In this document: positions 42,097-50,857 of the stretch, piece after piece
Layout: every line of letters starts with the position of its first letter
Position numbering within the stretch: position 1 is the first letter of the stretch
NCBI GenBank assembly: GCA_019119335.1
Contig: DWXF01000031.1
Span: forward strand, 1-51,926
Direction: 5' to 3'
DNA: 51,926 nucleotides
Source: Candidatus Flavonifractor merdavium
GTDB taxonomy: Bacteria > Bacillota > Clostridia > Oscillospirales > Oscillospiraceae
The notes under the pieces: model-generated
Told to the model about the DNA's origin: nothing
The model's database searches: none
Seen by the model: only the letters and a program-made list of their open reading frames with translations
Translations under genes and position numbers: made by a program

Positions 42097-44217
42097 ATGC
42101 GTAAAATTCCCGCAGCCCTGCTTTCACTGGCCCTCACCGCCTCTCTGGCCGCCCCTGCCGCGGCGGCCTCTCCCCGGCAGAGTTCCAGCCTGCCCGAACT
42201 GGACGGCCACTGGAGCCAGGCCGCTTTTGAGCGTTGGCACGGCTACGGCATCGTTGAGGGCGACGTCCGGGGCATGCGCCCTGACGACGCCATGACCGTA
42301 GGCGAGTTCGCGGCCCTGCTCTGCCGCACCCTGGGCTATACCGAGACCGTGGACAACCCCTACGCCGACCTGAAGGGGGACGAGTGGTATGCCCCTTACA
42401 TCCTGCGCCTGACCGCCGCCGGCATTCTGCAGGGCGACGGCAAAAACTGCCGGGCCACTGAGCCCATGGACCGCCAGCGGGCCACCGTTCTGTACGCCCG
42501 GGCTATCCGGATGCGCCCCGCTCAGGACCCTGACCTGAGCGAGTTCGTGGACGGCGACCAGGCTGCCGACTGGGCCGCCGGGTACATCGACGCCATGGCC
42601 CAGGCGGGCATTATCCAGGGCGTGGGCGGCGGCCAGCTGGCCCTGAGCCGGGAGATCACCCGGGGCTCTATCGTCACCATCCTCAATAACTCCGTGGCCC
42701 AGTACGTCCAGGAGGAGGGCGCGGTGATCACCGGCGAGGTCAACGGCATCCTGCTGGTGGCCGCCCCCAATGTGACGGTGGAGAACGCCCAGATCCACGG
42801 CAACGTGCTGGCCGCTCCCGCCGCCGGCGACCTGACGGTGAAGGACAGCACTCTGGACGGCGACCTGCTGGTGGACGCCAACGGCGCAGCCCTTTCCCTG
42901 GACGGCGTGCAGGTGGCGGGCGAGCTGAACCTGGCCGGCGGGGAGAACACCCTGGAGCTGAGGGCCGACTGCCAGGTGTCCCTGCTGTCCGTGGACGGGG
43001 CGGACTGCTCCGTGTCGGTGGCCGACGGCGCCTCCGTGGACACCCTGACCGCCCGCTCCGCCGTAAAGGTGGACAACCAGGGCGTGATCTCCACCGCTCA
43101 GGTTCAGGCCGACCAGGTGGTCATTGACGGCAACCGGCCCGCCTCCGTGGAGGTGGCCGAGGGCGTGACTCCTCCCACCAACAGCGAGGGAGAGGAGGTC
43201 ACCGGCTCTGAGGACACCGATCAGGGCGGCTCCGGCGGCTCCGGTGGCGGTTCCGGCGGCGGCCAGGAGGACAAGCCCGTCTCCGGCATTCTGGGGGTGC
43301 GCCCCGTGGATCAGGAGGGCTCTCTGGAGGAGCTGCCCGCCGTCACCGCCCAGGCCACCCAGAAAGAGGGCGAGGATTTTGTCCGCATTGCCCTGTCCAC
43401 TGACGCCGTGGTGCCCATCCACCAGAGCGAAGGCGCCGGCAAGGGCGCCTGGGTAGGCGTGGCCTTTGAGGCACCCGAGGGGTATGCGGAGGAGACCTTC
43501 CGGTACACCTTCGGCACCCAGTCCTCCCCCACCGCCGACAACAGCAGCGAGCTGACCGAGAACCCCGACATCGGCGAGGGCAAGTACGCGGTGTTTTTCA
43601 TCAACGCCAGCTCCATCTCCCCCAAGACCCACATCACCCTCCAGTGGGGTGAGGAGAGCGAGCCCGTCCGGTATGAGGTGGACCTGTCCGGGGTCAAGAC
43701 CCCCGCTGTGGCGCTGGACGGCGTGACCGTGTCCACCCACGAGCTGCCCGCCGGGGTGGAGTCCTCTGCCGAGGGCCTGTCCTTTGACGCCAGCACCGCC
43801 CTGGTGCAGAACGGCGGCTCCGGTGAGCTGAGTCAGGAGCAGGTTCAGGGCATGGGCGGCGGCGGTGAGTATACCGTCTATTACGCCGTACCCCAGGCTC
43901 TGGGGGATGGCACCCTGAAGTTCGACAAGATCGCCCGCTCCATCAACGGCGGAGCCCTCAACACCTGGAGCATTTCCAGCGAGACCGACGCCCAGTCCGG
44001 CTCCGGCTGGTGGACCAAGGACAGCACCCACTATTTCTTCAAGTGGGGTGCCGTGTTTGCCACCCAGCAGGAGGGTCAGTATGTGATGACCGACGACGGC
44101 CTCTACCAGTACACCCTGCACTTCCTGGAGAGCGACGGCGGGCAGGACAATGTGGTGGCTACCTGTACCTTCACCATTGACCTGAGCGGGTACACCATCG
44201 CGCCCAGCGCGGACTGA
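42097..44217 (+). CDS. SLH-domain surface protein with repetitive beta-rich middle
   Basis: A 706-residue exported protein: signal peptide (about 1-24, ending AAAASP), then three S-layer homology modules (about 35-205; GHWSQAAFERWHGYGIVEG, YADLKGDEWYAPYILRLTAAG and DWAAGYIDAMAQAGIIQG), which bind pyruvylated secondary wall polymer. A middle region (about 210-355) has repeated short strands such as LTVKDSTLDGDLLVDANGAA and looks like a right-handed beta-helix. A Gly/Ser linker (GGSGGSGGGSGGG) leads to a C-terminal beta-rich part (about 385-706) with acidic residues. The ATG follows AAAAAGGAG. Its role at the surface is unknown. Confidence 0.88.
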   Translation: MRKIPAALLSLALTASLAAPAAAASPRQSSSLPELDGHWSQAAFERWHGYGIVEGDVRGMRPDDAMTVGEFAALLCRTLGYTETVDNPYADLKGDEWYAPYILRLTAAGILQGDGKNCRATEPMDRQRATVLYARAIRMRPAQDPDLSEFVDGDQAADWAAGYIDAMAQAGIIQGVGGGQLALSREITRGSIVTILNNSVAQYVQEEGAVITGEVNGILLVAAPNVTVENAQIHGNVLAAPAAGDLTVKDSTLDGDLLVDANGAALSLDGVQVAGELNLAGGENTLELRADCQVSLLSVDGADCSVSVADGASVDTLTARSAVKVDNQGVISTAQVQADQVVIDGNRPASVEVAEGVTPPTNSEGEEVTGSEDTDQGGSGGSGGGSGGGQEDKPVSGILGVRPVDQEGSLEELPAVTAQATQKEGEDFVRIALSTDAVVPIHQSEGAGKGAWVGVAFEAPEGYAEETFRYTFGTQSSPTADNSSELTENPDIGEGKYAVFFINASSISPKTHITLQWGEESEPVRYEVDLSGVKTPAVALDGVTVSTHELPAGVESSAEGLSFDASTALVQNGGSGELSQEQVQGMGGGGEYTVYYAVPQALGDGTLKFDKIARSINGGALNTWSISSETDAQSGSGWWTKDSTHYFFKWGAVFATQQEGQYVMTDDGLYQYTLHFLESDGGQDNVVATCTFTIDLSGYTIAPSAD

Positions 44218-44247
44218 CGGAAAAAACCTCCTTATCCTGACGATACA

Positions 44248-44295
44248 GCGTGTGGCCGAAAGCATTGATCCAGCTTTCGGCCACACGCGTTTTCT
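44248..44295 (+). terminator. Terminator of the SLH gene
   Basis: GCGTGTGGCCGAAAGC (44248-44263) pairs with GCTTTCGGCCACACGC (44273-44288), then TTTTC and further T. Confidence 0.9.
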
Positions 44296-44382
44296 TTCTT
44301 TGCCTTACATAAAAATTTCACCTAAAAATATCCGCCCACTTTTGGCATAACCGCCAAATTTCCCGAAAAACCTCCACTGCCA

Positions 44383-44411
44383 TTTACGAAGGCAGGCTGG
44401 AGCGATATAAT
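44383..44411 (+). promoter_or_regulatory. Promoter of the Na/Pi cotransporter gene
   Basis: -10 TATAAT (44406-44411), 17-bp spacer, -35 TTTACG (44383-44388). Just upstream an inverted repeat TTTGGC-ATAACC-GCCAAA (44341-44358) could be a regulator site. Confidence 0.65.
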
Positions 44412-44475
44412 AAAATCAGCGTGTAATCCGTACAGAGACAAACCCTTGGCCATGGGCCGGATTTGGGGGAGTATT

Positions 44476-46269
44476 GTGGAATTAGGGAATATCATCGCCG
44501 TACTGGGCGCTGTGGCCACCTTCCTGTTTGGTATGTCCACCATGACCGACGGTCTGGAAAAGCTGTCCAGTGGGCGGCTGGAACAGATTCTGGAGCGGCT
44601 GACCAGCAACGTGCTGAAGGGCGTGCTGCTGGGCGCCGTGGTTACCGGCCTTATCCAGAGTTCGGCGGCCACCACCGTTATGTGCGTGGGCTTTGTCAAC
44701 GCCGGCATCATGAAGCTGGAGCAGACGGTGGGCATCATCATGGGCGCCAATATCGGCACCACTGTCACCGCCCAGCTGCTCAGTTTGGGGGATATCTCGT
44801 CGGACAACATCGTGCTGATGTTCCTCAAGCCCTCCTTCCTGGGACCCATCCTGGCCGTGATCGGCATTGTCTTTTACATGTTCATCAAGGGCGGACATAA
44901 GCAGACCGTCGGGCAGATTATCCTGGGTCTGGGCCTGCTGTTTATCGGCATGAACACCATGTCCACCGCGGTGGCCCCCCTGCAGGAGCTGCCTGAGTTT
45001 CAGGCGGTATTCACCGCCTTCTCCAACCCCTTCCTGGGTGTGGCGGTGGGGGCGCTGATCACCGCCCTGCTTCAGTCCTCCTCCGCTTCCATGGGCATCC
45101 TGCAGGCCATCAGCACCACCGGCGTGGTCACCTTCCATATCGCCATGCCGCTGATCATGGGCCAGAACATCGGCACCTGCATCACCGCCCTTATCTCCTC
45201 CATCGGCGCCTCCCGCAACGCCAAGCGCACCGCCATGATCCACCTGTTCTTCAACATCATCGGGTCCGTCTTTTTCCTGGTGGTCCTCTATGCGGGCAAC
45301 GCCCTGTTCCAGTTCCCCTTCTGGGCCAACACCATGAGCATGAACTCCATCGCCAACCTGCATCTGGCCTTCAACGTGGCCTGCACCGCGTTGCTGCTCC
45401 CCTTCAACCGCCAGCTGGTCAAGCTGGTCAAGCTGGTGGTCCCCGGGGACGCGGAGGAGCGGGAGCTGTCCGTGCTGGACGACCGGTTCCTGTCCTCCCC
45501 CTCCCTGGCGCTGGAGAAGGCCCACGATGCGGTGGTACAGATGGGCGAGTTCTCCCGGGACAACTTCCTGCTGTCGGTGGAGTTGCTGAACAAGTACGAT
45601 CCCAAAAAGCTGGAACGGCTCAACGAGACCGAGACCGCCCTGGACAAGCTGGAGGAGCTGCTGGACAACTACCTGGTCAAGCTCACCGACCGGGCCCTGA
45701 CCCAAGAGGAGAGCACCAAGGTGTCCGAGCTGCTCCACACCCTGTCCGACTTTGAGCGCATCGGCGACTACGCCGTCAATGTTTCGGAGAGCGCCACGGT
45801 GCTCTACAACCGGGGGATCTCCTTCTCCCCCGAAGCTCAGGGTGAGCTGGAGCAGCTCACCGCTGCGGTGGGTGAGACCCTGGACAAGACCATCGCCTGC
45901 TACCAGAGCCGCCAGCGGGCCCTGGCCGTCCAGGTGGAACCGCTGGAAGAGGTGGTGGACCTGATAGCCGACACCTTGAAAAACCGCCATGTGGAGCGGC
46001 TGAAAACCGGAGCCTGCACGGTAGAATTGGGCACCCAGTTTCTGGAGCTGCTTATCAACCTGGAGCGTATCTCCGACCACTGCTCCAATGTGGCTCTGCG
46101 CATCGTGCGGCAGACCGCCTCCAAGGATGACAAAATCCGCATTGATACCCACGCCTATATGCGGGACCTCCACCACGGCGGCTCCAACCCGGAGTTTGAC
46201 CGGTTATTTGGCCAGTATCGGGAAAAATACTTTGCCCCTATCGCCCAGGAGCCCACAGATATCGTTTAG
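44476..46269 (+). CDS. Na+/phosphate cotransporter with PhoU-like C-terminus (NptA family)
   Basis: About 597 residues. The N-terminal half has two Na/Pi-cotransporter repeats with LIQSSAATTVMCVGFVNAG, then LLQSSSASMGILQAISTTG in the second, the QSS motifs of this family, in eight or so membrane helices. The C-terminal part (about 350-560) has helical PhoU-like repeats (VSELLHTLSDFERIGDYAVN and LELLINLERISDHCSNVALR). It should import inorganic phosphate with sodium, with the PhoU domain in control. The GTG at 44476 is preceded by GGGGGAG with a short spacer; ATG at 44452 is the alternative. It is an independent transcription unit. Confidence 0.9.
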   Translation: MELGNIIAVLGAVATFLFGMSTMTDGLEKLSSGRLEQILERLTSNVLKGVLLGAVVTGLIQSSAATTVMCVGFVNAGIMKLEQTVGIIMGANIGTTVTAQLLSLGDISSDNIVLMFLKPSFLGPILAVIGIVFYMFIKGGHKQTVGQIILGLGLLFIGMNTMSTAVAPLQELPEFQAVFTAFSNPFLGVAVGALITALLQSSSASMGILQAISTTGVVTFHIAMPLIMGQNIGTCITALISSIGASRNAKRTAMIHLFFNIIGSVFFLVVLYAGNALFQFPFWANTMSMNSIANLHLAFNVACTALLLPFNRQLVKLVKLVVPGDAEERELSVLDDRFLSSPSLALEKAHDAVVQMGEFSRDNFLLSVELLNKYDPKKLERLNETETALDKLEELLDNYLVKLTDRALTQEESTKVSELLHTLSDFERIGDYAVNVSESATVLYNRGISFSPEAQGELEQLTAAVGETLDKTIACYQSRQRALAVQVEPLEEVVDLIADTLKNRHVERLKTGACTVELGTQFLELLINLERISDHCSNVALRIVRQTASKDDKIRIDTHAYMRDLHHGGSNPEFDRLFGQYREKYFAPIAQEPTDIV

Positions 46270-46278
46270 AATAGGCGC

Positions 46279-46312
46279 AAGCCCCGGTTCGTAAGTGAAC
46301 CGGGGCTTTTTT
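46279..46312. terminator. Terminator between the Na/Pi gene and the leftward ABC operon
   Basis: AAGCCCCGGTTC (46279-46290) pairs with GAACCGGGGCTT (46297-46308), then TTTT. It serves both converging transcripts. Confidence 0.9.
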
Positions 46313-46317
46313 GCGGC

Positions 46318-47508
46318 TTACAGCTCCACCCTTTTCTGCCGGCGCAGGGTGAGCAGACACAGAACAACGGCCAGGAGCACGGACAGAGCGGCACAGACAG
46401 ACTCCGTTCCCGGCAGGCCGGTGAGCCGGACGGGACGGCCGGAGAACAGCCCCGCTCCTGCCATGATCCAGGGCACAATCCCCCAGCACAACACGAAGAT
46501 CAGGGGGATGGCCTTGAGGAGCATAGCCACATAGCTGCCGCTGAACTGGGAGAGCACCACCGTGAATCCGGAAGCTGCCAGAGTCAGCAGAAAGGTAAGC
46601 CCCAGCAGAATCAGCAGATACTGGCCATAGGTCCAGTCAAACCATGGAAATTCAGCGTTCCACACACTGATCAGGGAGCACTCCCAAAACCGCAGGGCGC
46701 CGGTTGCCAGGAAAGGGCCCAGGTAGACGGCGCAGTTGAGCAGGGTGAGCAGCACCCCGGACAGCAGGGCCGCTCCCATCTGGGCGTTCAACACACCCCG
46801 GCCCCGGCGGGAGGTCCACTGCATGGCTCTGGTGCGGCGGAGCTGATCCCGTACCAGAGTGGGAGACAGCAGCAGCACCGCGCTGAAGACGCACCAGATG
46901 GCGAAGTAGTGAAAGAAGTTGTCAGCGGAGTTGATGGCAGCTGAGGGCAGGAACCCGAAAACGCCTGCTGCTCTCACTTCCTCCACCCGCCGGATGCTGG
47001 GCTGGTGGGCGGGAGAATACTCCCCCACCCGGCCGCCCCAGATCTCCGGCTCCTCCCCCTCCGCCAGGGTGTCATAGTTCTCCATAAACTCCATTAGCGA
47101 CTCCACCATATTCAGATTGGTATTGGAATAGACCGCAAAGCCCAGTTGGTGCTCTTCCTCTGTCAGGCCGTTTTGGTGGGCCGCATCCCAGTCCAGGTAG
47201 CTCTCATAATCGGTGATCCCCGCCTCCGCCGCGCCGGGAATCTCCGCTACCTGTTGGGCGAACTGCGCCTCCAGTTCCGCCAGCTGGCCGTCCAGCTGAG
47301 CCCGCTCCTCCGGCTCCATGGTGGTTCCATAGGCCTCCAGCCAACCAGAGGAGAGCTGAGCCTGGACGCCCCACCAGTCGCTGGAATCCCAGAAGTATTC
47401 CAGATAAAATCCGGGCCGCGCGTCATAAAACACCAGACCGATGAGGGCGATGGCCAACAGCAGACCGGGCCGCCAGATCTTTTTCAGTTCCCATTTCAGC
47501 AGAACCAT
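46318..47508 (-). CDS. ABC-exporter permease-like membrane protein (last gene of the ECF operon)
   Basis: A 396-residue integral membrane protein. An N-terminal helix (ELKKIWRPGLLLAIALIGLVF) is followed by a large extracytoplasmic region (about 30-200, rich in Trp, Glu and Tyr, with EEERAQLDGQLAELEAQFAQ) and then about five helices at 200-385. The layout, a large outer loop after helix 1 and a helical membrane core, is that of ABC-2 permeases. It starts directly at the stop of the gene before it (TGA-ATG) and so is translated with it. It likely forms the exporter with the ATPase at 48651. Substrate unknown. Confidence 0.75.
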   Translation of the reverse strand: MVLLKWELKKIWRPGLLLAIALIGLVFYDARPGFYLEYFWDSSDWWGVQAQLSSGWLEAYGTTMEPEERAQLDGQLAELEAQFAQQVAEIPGAAEAGITDYESYLDWDAAHQNGLTEEEHQLGFAVYSNTNLNMVESLMEFMENYDTLAEGEEPEIWGGRVGEYSPAHQPSIRRVEEVRAAGVFGFLPSAAINSADNFFHYFAIWCVFSAVLLLSPTLVRDQLRRTRAMQWTSRRGRGVLNAQMGAALLSGVLLTLLNCAVYLGPFLATGALRFWECSLISVWNAEFPWFDWTYGQYLLILLGLTFLLTLAASGFTVVLSQFSGSYVAMLLKAIPLIFVLCWGIVPWIMAGAGLFSGRPVRLTGLPGTESVCAALSVLLAVVLCLLTLRRQKRVEL

Positions 47509-48654
47509 TCACGCCACATCCTTTCTTCCGAACCGCCTCAGGGCCAGCAGGGTAAAGCCGCCCCACACCAGCAGGTTGAGGGCCAGGCCCACTGTCTCCT
47601 GCCAGGGAACCAGCCCTCCCTGCCCCAGCTCGGTAAACCAGCCGTTGATAGCCAGCCACAGATAGGCCGGGGAAAAGGTGGTGAGCAGATAGAGCCACCA
47701 CAGGCCCAGGTTGGCCAGGGCGGAGGACAGGCCGATCATCAGGGCGCAGAAGGCCGCAGCAGCGATAGCCGCCCCGTAAGTATTCCCGATCAGCAGGCCC
47801 GCCACGGCCCCCATCAGGGTAAAGACCGCCACCAGCGCCCCGCCGACCGCTACCATGGCGGCAAAATAACTCCCCACGGTGAAGTCCGCCCAGGTGAGGA
47901 AGGGGCGGGAATAGAGCATATCCACCAAATAGTTGAACTGGCTGGACACGCTGGAGGCCCAGACACCGCCGTAGTCCCACAGGAGCAGGTAAGGCCCCAG
48001 GGTAAACAGGGCCAACAGGGCGTACAGCCCCAGAGATGCGGCCAGGGCGGCCAGGATCTTGCTCCGCCACAGCTTCCGCCCCGTCCGGCTGGCGCAGGTC
48101 AGGGAGCGGGTGCCGCTCATGCCCTCATACCCCACCAGATAGAGGGCGCACAGCAGGCCCAGCAAGATACCCTCGGCCACGATAGCCCGGAACAGAGTGT
48201 TATAAAGGTACTGATGACTGTCGTGGGTGATGGGACCCACATACAGGTCCAGGGCGGCGCCGGTCTGGGCCAGGTGGTCCACCCGGCCCTGGAGCAGACC
48301 GTACTTCCAGGCCATCCAGCTCTGAGCCAGGGGGTCTCCCTCCATCAGGTTCTGGTAAAAGCTGGTCAGCACCCCGGTGTCGTAGCCCTCCAGGGTGTTC
48401 TCCAGCCCCGTTACATAGGGACGCAGAAGCGCCCGGTTCTCCGTGTCCGGCAGGGCGTCCAGCCCCGCCAGGAACACCTCGTCCACCCGCTGGCCCAGGA
48501 GGGCGGCGTCCGCCGAGGTATCGTTGAAGAAGGTCCGGTCTACTAAGGAGGGAGAGGCCAGCAGCAGGCCGTTGAACACCAGGCACAGGCCCACGAACAC
48601 CCACAGGGCGGGCAGGCGGAACAGCTTCCGCCACTCCCACACCGCCAGCCTCAT
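47509..48654 (-). CDS. ABC-2 type permease of the ECF-sigma operon
   Basis: A 381-residue membrane protein with an N-terminal helix (LFRLPALWVFVGLCLVFNGLLL), an extracytoplasmic stretch (about 32-165) and a cluster of helices thereafter; GYEGMSGTRSLTCASRTGRKLWRSK marks a cytoplasmic loop typical of ABC-2 permeases. Its ATG overlaps the ATPase stop by four bases (ATGA), so the two are coupled. The reading frame is open further upstream but the ATG at 48654 has the ribosome binding site (GGAGGA) and the overlap. Confidence 0.8.
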   Translation of the reverse strand: MRLAVWEWRKLFRLPALWVFVGLCLVFNGLLLASPSLVDRTFFNDTSADAALLGQRVDEVFLAGLDALPDTENRALLRPYVTGLENTLEGYDTGVLTSFYQNLMEGDPLAQSWMAWKYGLLQGRVDHLAQTGAALDLYVGPITHDSHQYLYNTLFRAIVAEGILLGLLCALYLVGYEGMSGTRSLTCASRTGRKLWRSKILAALAASLGLYALLALFTLGPYLLLWDYGGVWASSVSSQFNYLVDMLYSRPFLTWADFTVGSYFAAMVAVGGALVAVFTLMGAVAGLLIGNTYGAAIAAAAFCALMIGLSSALANLGLWWLYLLTTFSPAYLWLAINGWFTELGQGGLVPWQETVGLALNLLVWGGFTLLALRRFGRKDVA

Positions 48655-49505
48655 GCTCCTCCCTCCTCCCGGTAGATGGCCAGGAAGGCGTCCTCCAGGC
48701 CGGGCGTCACAGGGACGGCACCCGCCGGGGACGTGTCGCTCAGCACCCGCAGCACCGCCCCGGCCTCGCTCTGGCCCTCGCTGAGAACCAGTTGCTCCGG
48801 GCCCAGGGTGGTTCCCGCCGGCACCTGCCACACCTTACCCTTCCACTGGGCGCAGATGTGGGCGGGGCTATCGCAGCAGTACAATTTGTGGTCTTTGAAC
48901 ATGACGATCTGCCCGGCGATGGTCTCGATGTCCGAGACGATGTGGGTGGACAAAATCACGATGCGGTCGGCGGCCAGGGCGTGAATCAGGTTGCGAAACC
49001 GCACCCGCTCCCGGGGGTCCAGCCCGGCGGTGGGTTCGTCCAGCAGCAGCAGCCTGGGGTTTGTGAGCATGGCAACGGCGATACCCACCCGTTGGCGCAT
49101 GCCGCCGGAAAAAGTTTTCAGCTTCTTGTCCGCCGCGTCGGCCAGGCCCACAGTATCCAGCAACTCCGTAATGCGCCCCTCCGCCTCCCCCTTGGGCAGA
49201 CACTGGAGCGCGGCAGCGTAACGCAGAAACTGCCGGGCGGTGTAGGAGGGGTAAAAGCCGAAATCCTGGGGCAGATAGCCCAGCAACCCCCGGTACTCCG
49301 TCCCCAGGGTATGGATGTCCTCCCCGTCCCAAAGGATCTGCCCTTCCGTGGGAAAGAGCAGGGTAGCCAGCAGCTTGATCAGGGTGGTCTTGCCCGCCCC
49401 GTTGGGGGCCAGCAGACCGTACACCCCCGGCTCAAAGGCCAGATTCACATCCTCCAGGGCGGTAAACCGCCCATAGCGTTTGGTTACATGTTCAACTGAC
49501 AGCAT
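48651..49505 (-). CDS. ABC transporter ATPase of the ECF-sigma operon
   Basis: A 284-residue ATPase: Walker A APNGAGKTTLIKL (about 33-45), Q-loop YLPQDFGFYPSYT, signature TFSGGMRQRVGIAVAML, Walker B LLLLDEPTAGLDPRER and switch STHIVSDIE. It powers the two following permeases. The start overlaps the end of the previous membrane-protein gene by 14 bases. The whole unit resembles ECF-controlled bacitracin- or peptide-defence exporters, but the permeases here differ from BceB, so the substrate is open. Confidence 0.9.
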   Translation of the reverse strand: MLSVEHVTKRYGRFTALEDVNLAFEPGVYGLLAPNGAGKTTLIKLLATLLFPTEGQILWDGEDIHTLGTEYRGLLGYLPQDFGFYPSYTARQFLRYAAALQCLPKGEAEGRITELLDTVGLADAADKKLKTFSGGMRQRVGIAVAMLTNPRLLLLDEPTAGLDPRERVRFRNLIHALAADRIVILSTHIVSDIETIAGQIVMFKDHKLYCCDSPAHICAQWKGKVWQVPAGTTLGPEQLVLSEGQSEAGAVLRVLSDTSPAGAVPVTPGLEDAFLAIYREEGGA

Positions 49506-50229
49506 AGCCTTCTCCTCTCCTCTGCCCCAGGCAGAACCGTCTCAATTCCAGCAGGTACAGGGCCAGAGCGGCTCCGGCCAGCGCCAGGAACACCGCTCCC
49601 GGCAGGGCGGCCAGCCAGGCCGAGGCCCCGTCCCACACCAGCAGTCCCCCGCCCAGAGCCGCCCAGATGACCGGCGGAGCCGCCAGCCGGCCCCTGCCCC
49701 TCCGCTCCAGGCAGACGAGGGACAGCAGGCCATAGAGAAACAGGCTGGACAGGGACACCCCCAGCATCCAGCTCAGGGGAAGCTCGCCCCCTCTGGCCCT
49801 CCACAGCCACAGATTCACCGGCACGCACACCAGCACCGAACCGCCGCCGAACACCACCATTCGCAGGGCGGCCACCGCCTGGAGGGACAGCCGGCAGCTC
49901 CGCTTCCAGTCCAGCAAACCGGACTGGGCCTCCTTCCAGGTGGTAAGGCCCAGCAGCAGGGCATACAGCAGCGGGGAGGACAGAAAGAGAGCAGGAGCCG
50001 GGGACAGCAGCTGGAGGGCGGCAGCCAGCAGCGGGATCAGCAGCAGCGCCGCCGCCAGGATGCTTAGAAAGATACAGTCAACCACCCCAAAAAAGAGCAC
50101 CCGGGCATCCAGGGCGGAGCGAAGGAGCTCCGCCAGCCCCGGCCTGGGGACCAGTCCCCGGTCCAAAATGGCGGAGATGGCCGTCTCCCGCTCCCACCGG
50201 GCGGGCATTTCTTCGTTCCAATCTCTCAT
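49492..50229 (-). CDS. Membrane protein cotranscribed with the ECF sigma factor, possible anti-sigma factor
   Basis: A 245-residue protein with a charged N-terminal cytoplasmic region (about 1-40, RDWNEEMPARWERETAIS) and some six hydrophobic helices. The place directly after an ECF sigma gene, one base past its stop, is where membrane-bound anti-sigma factors are usually encoded, and the cytoplasmic N-terminus could bind sigma. There is no ZAS zinc motif, so this is inference. The ATG at 50229 follows AAGGAG by 10 bases; a TTG three codons earlier is weaker. No family name is recognised. Confidence 0.65.
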   Translation of the reverse strand: MRDWNEEMPARWERETAISAILDRGLVPRPGLAELLRSALDARVLFFGVVDCIFLSILAAALLLIPLLAAALQLLSPAPALFLSSPLLYALLLGLTTWKEAQSGLLDWKRSCRLSLQAVAALRMVVFGGGSVLVCVPVNLWLWRARGGELPLSWMLGVSLSSLFLYGLLSLVCLERRGRGRLAAPPVIWAALGGGLLVWDGASAWLAALPGAVFLALAGAALALYLLELRRFCLGQRRGEGYAVS

Positions 50230-50230
50230 A

Positions 50231-50758
50231 TCAGCCAAACTCCTTTCTCAGCCGGGCCATCAGCCGGTAGTATCTGGTTTTTACCGCCGCCTCCGGCTGG
50301 CCCAGGGCGGCAGCAATCTCGGGAAAGGTGCGCTCTCCGTAGAGCCGCAGGCGGTACACCGCCTGGGTATCCGGGTCCAGGCAGGAGACATACCCCTCCA
50401 GCCGGTCCAGCAGGTCCCGGTCCTGGATCTGGGCAGCAAAGTCGGCGGTATCCGGCGTTTCCCTGTCCTCCAGGGGCACAATGTCCCCCCTGGCCTTCCG
50501 CCGGCCGTCCACCGCCTTATGGACCGCAATGCGGTACAACCAGGTGCGGAAGGAGGCTTTCCGGCTGTCAAAGCCGGGCAGAGCCCGGAGTACCGCCAGG
50601 AAAATGGTCTGGGTCAGGTCCATGGCGTCCTCCTTATGCCCCGTCTGCCGGTAGGCAAAGCGGTAGATTTCGTCGTAATAAGCCCGGATCAGCCTGTCCG
50701 CGGCCTGCCGGGAGCCCCGACGCTGGATCTCCCGAATCCATTTTTGCTCCTCCTCCAC
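50231..50758 (-). CDS. ECF-type RNA polymerase sigma factor
   Basis: A 175-residue sigma-70 family ECF factor. Region 2 (about 20-90) has YYDEIYRFAYRQTGHKEDAMDLTQTIFLAVL split by conserved DLTQTIFL, then FRTWLYRIAVHKAVDGRRK. Region 4 (about 120-172) has LRLYGERTFPEIAAALGQP, then EAAVKTRYYRLMARLRKEF, the HTH for the -35 element. The GTG start at 50758 is close after GGTGAGG. Upstream is a promoter with a typical ECF -35 TGAAAC, suggesting self-activation. It heads the ATPase/permease operon, so it probably responds to envelope stress. Confidence 0.9.
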   Translation of the reverse strand: MEEEQKWIREIQRRGSRQAADRLIRAYYDEIYRFAYRQTGHKEDAMDLTQTIFLAVLRALPGFDSRKASFRTWLYRIAVHKAVDGRRKARGDIVPLEDRETPDTADFAAQIQDRDLLDRLEGYVSCLDPDTQAVYRLRLYGERTFPEIAAALGQPEAAVKTRYYRLMARLRKEFG

Positions 50759-50782
50759 TGCCTCACCGCCCTTCTTATCTTA

Positions 50783-50811
50783 TATTCGTTTAAGGAAGGC
50801 TCATCGTTTCA
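50783..50811 (-). promoter_or_regulatory. Putative ECF-sigma-dependent promoter (autoregulatory)
   Basis: On the minus strand TGAAAC (50811-50806) and CGAATA (50788-50783) are 17 bp apart. TGAAAC with a CGTA-like -10 is the SigW/ECF pattern, here before the ECF operon. A second -10 TATAAG overlaps it. Confidence 0.55.
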
Positions 50812-50817
50812 GAAAAA

Positions 50818-50849
50818 ACGGCCCCGGCGGAAAAATCCGCCGGGGCCGT
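50818..50849 (-). terminator. Terminator of rpoD
   Basis: ACGGCCCCGGCGG (50818-50830) pairs with CCGCCGGGGCCGT (50837-50849); a T-run (50817-50812) follows on the minus strand. Confidence 0.9.
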
Positions 50850-50857
50850 TGCTGTAC

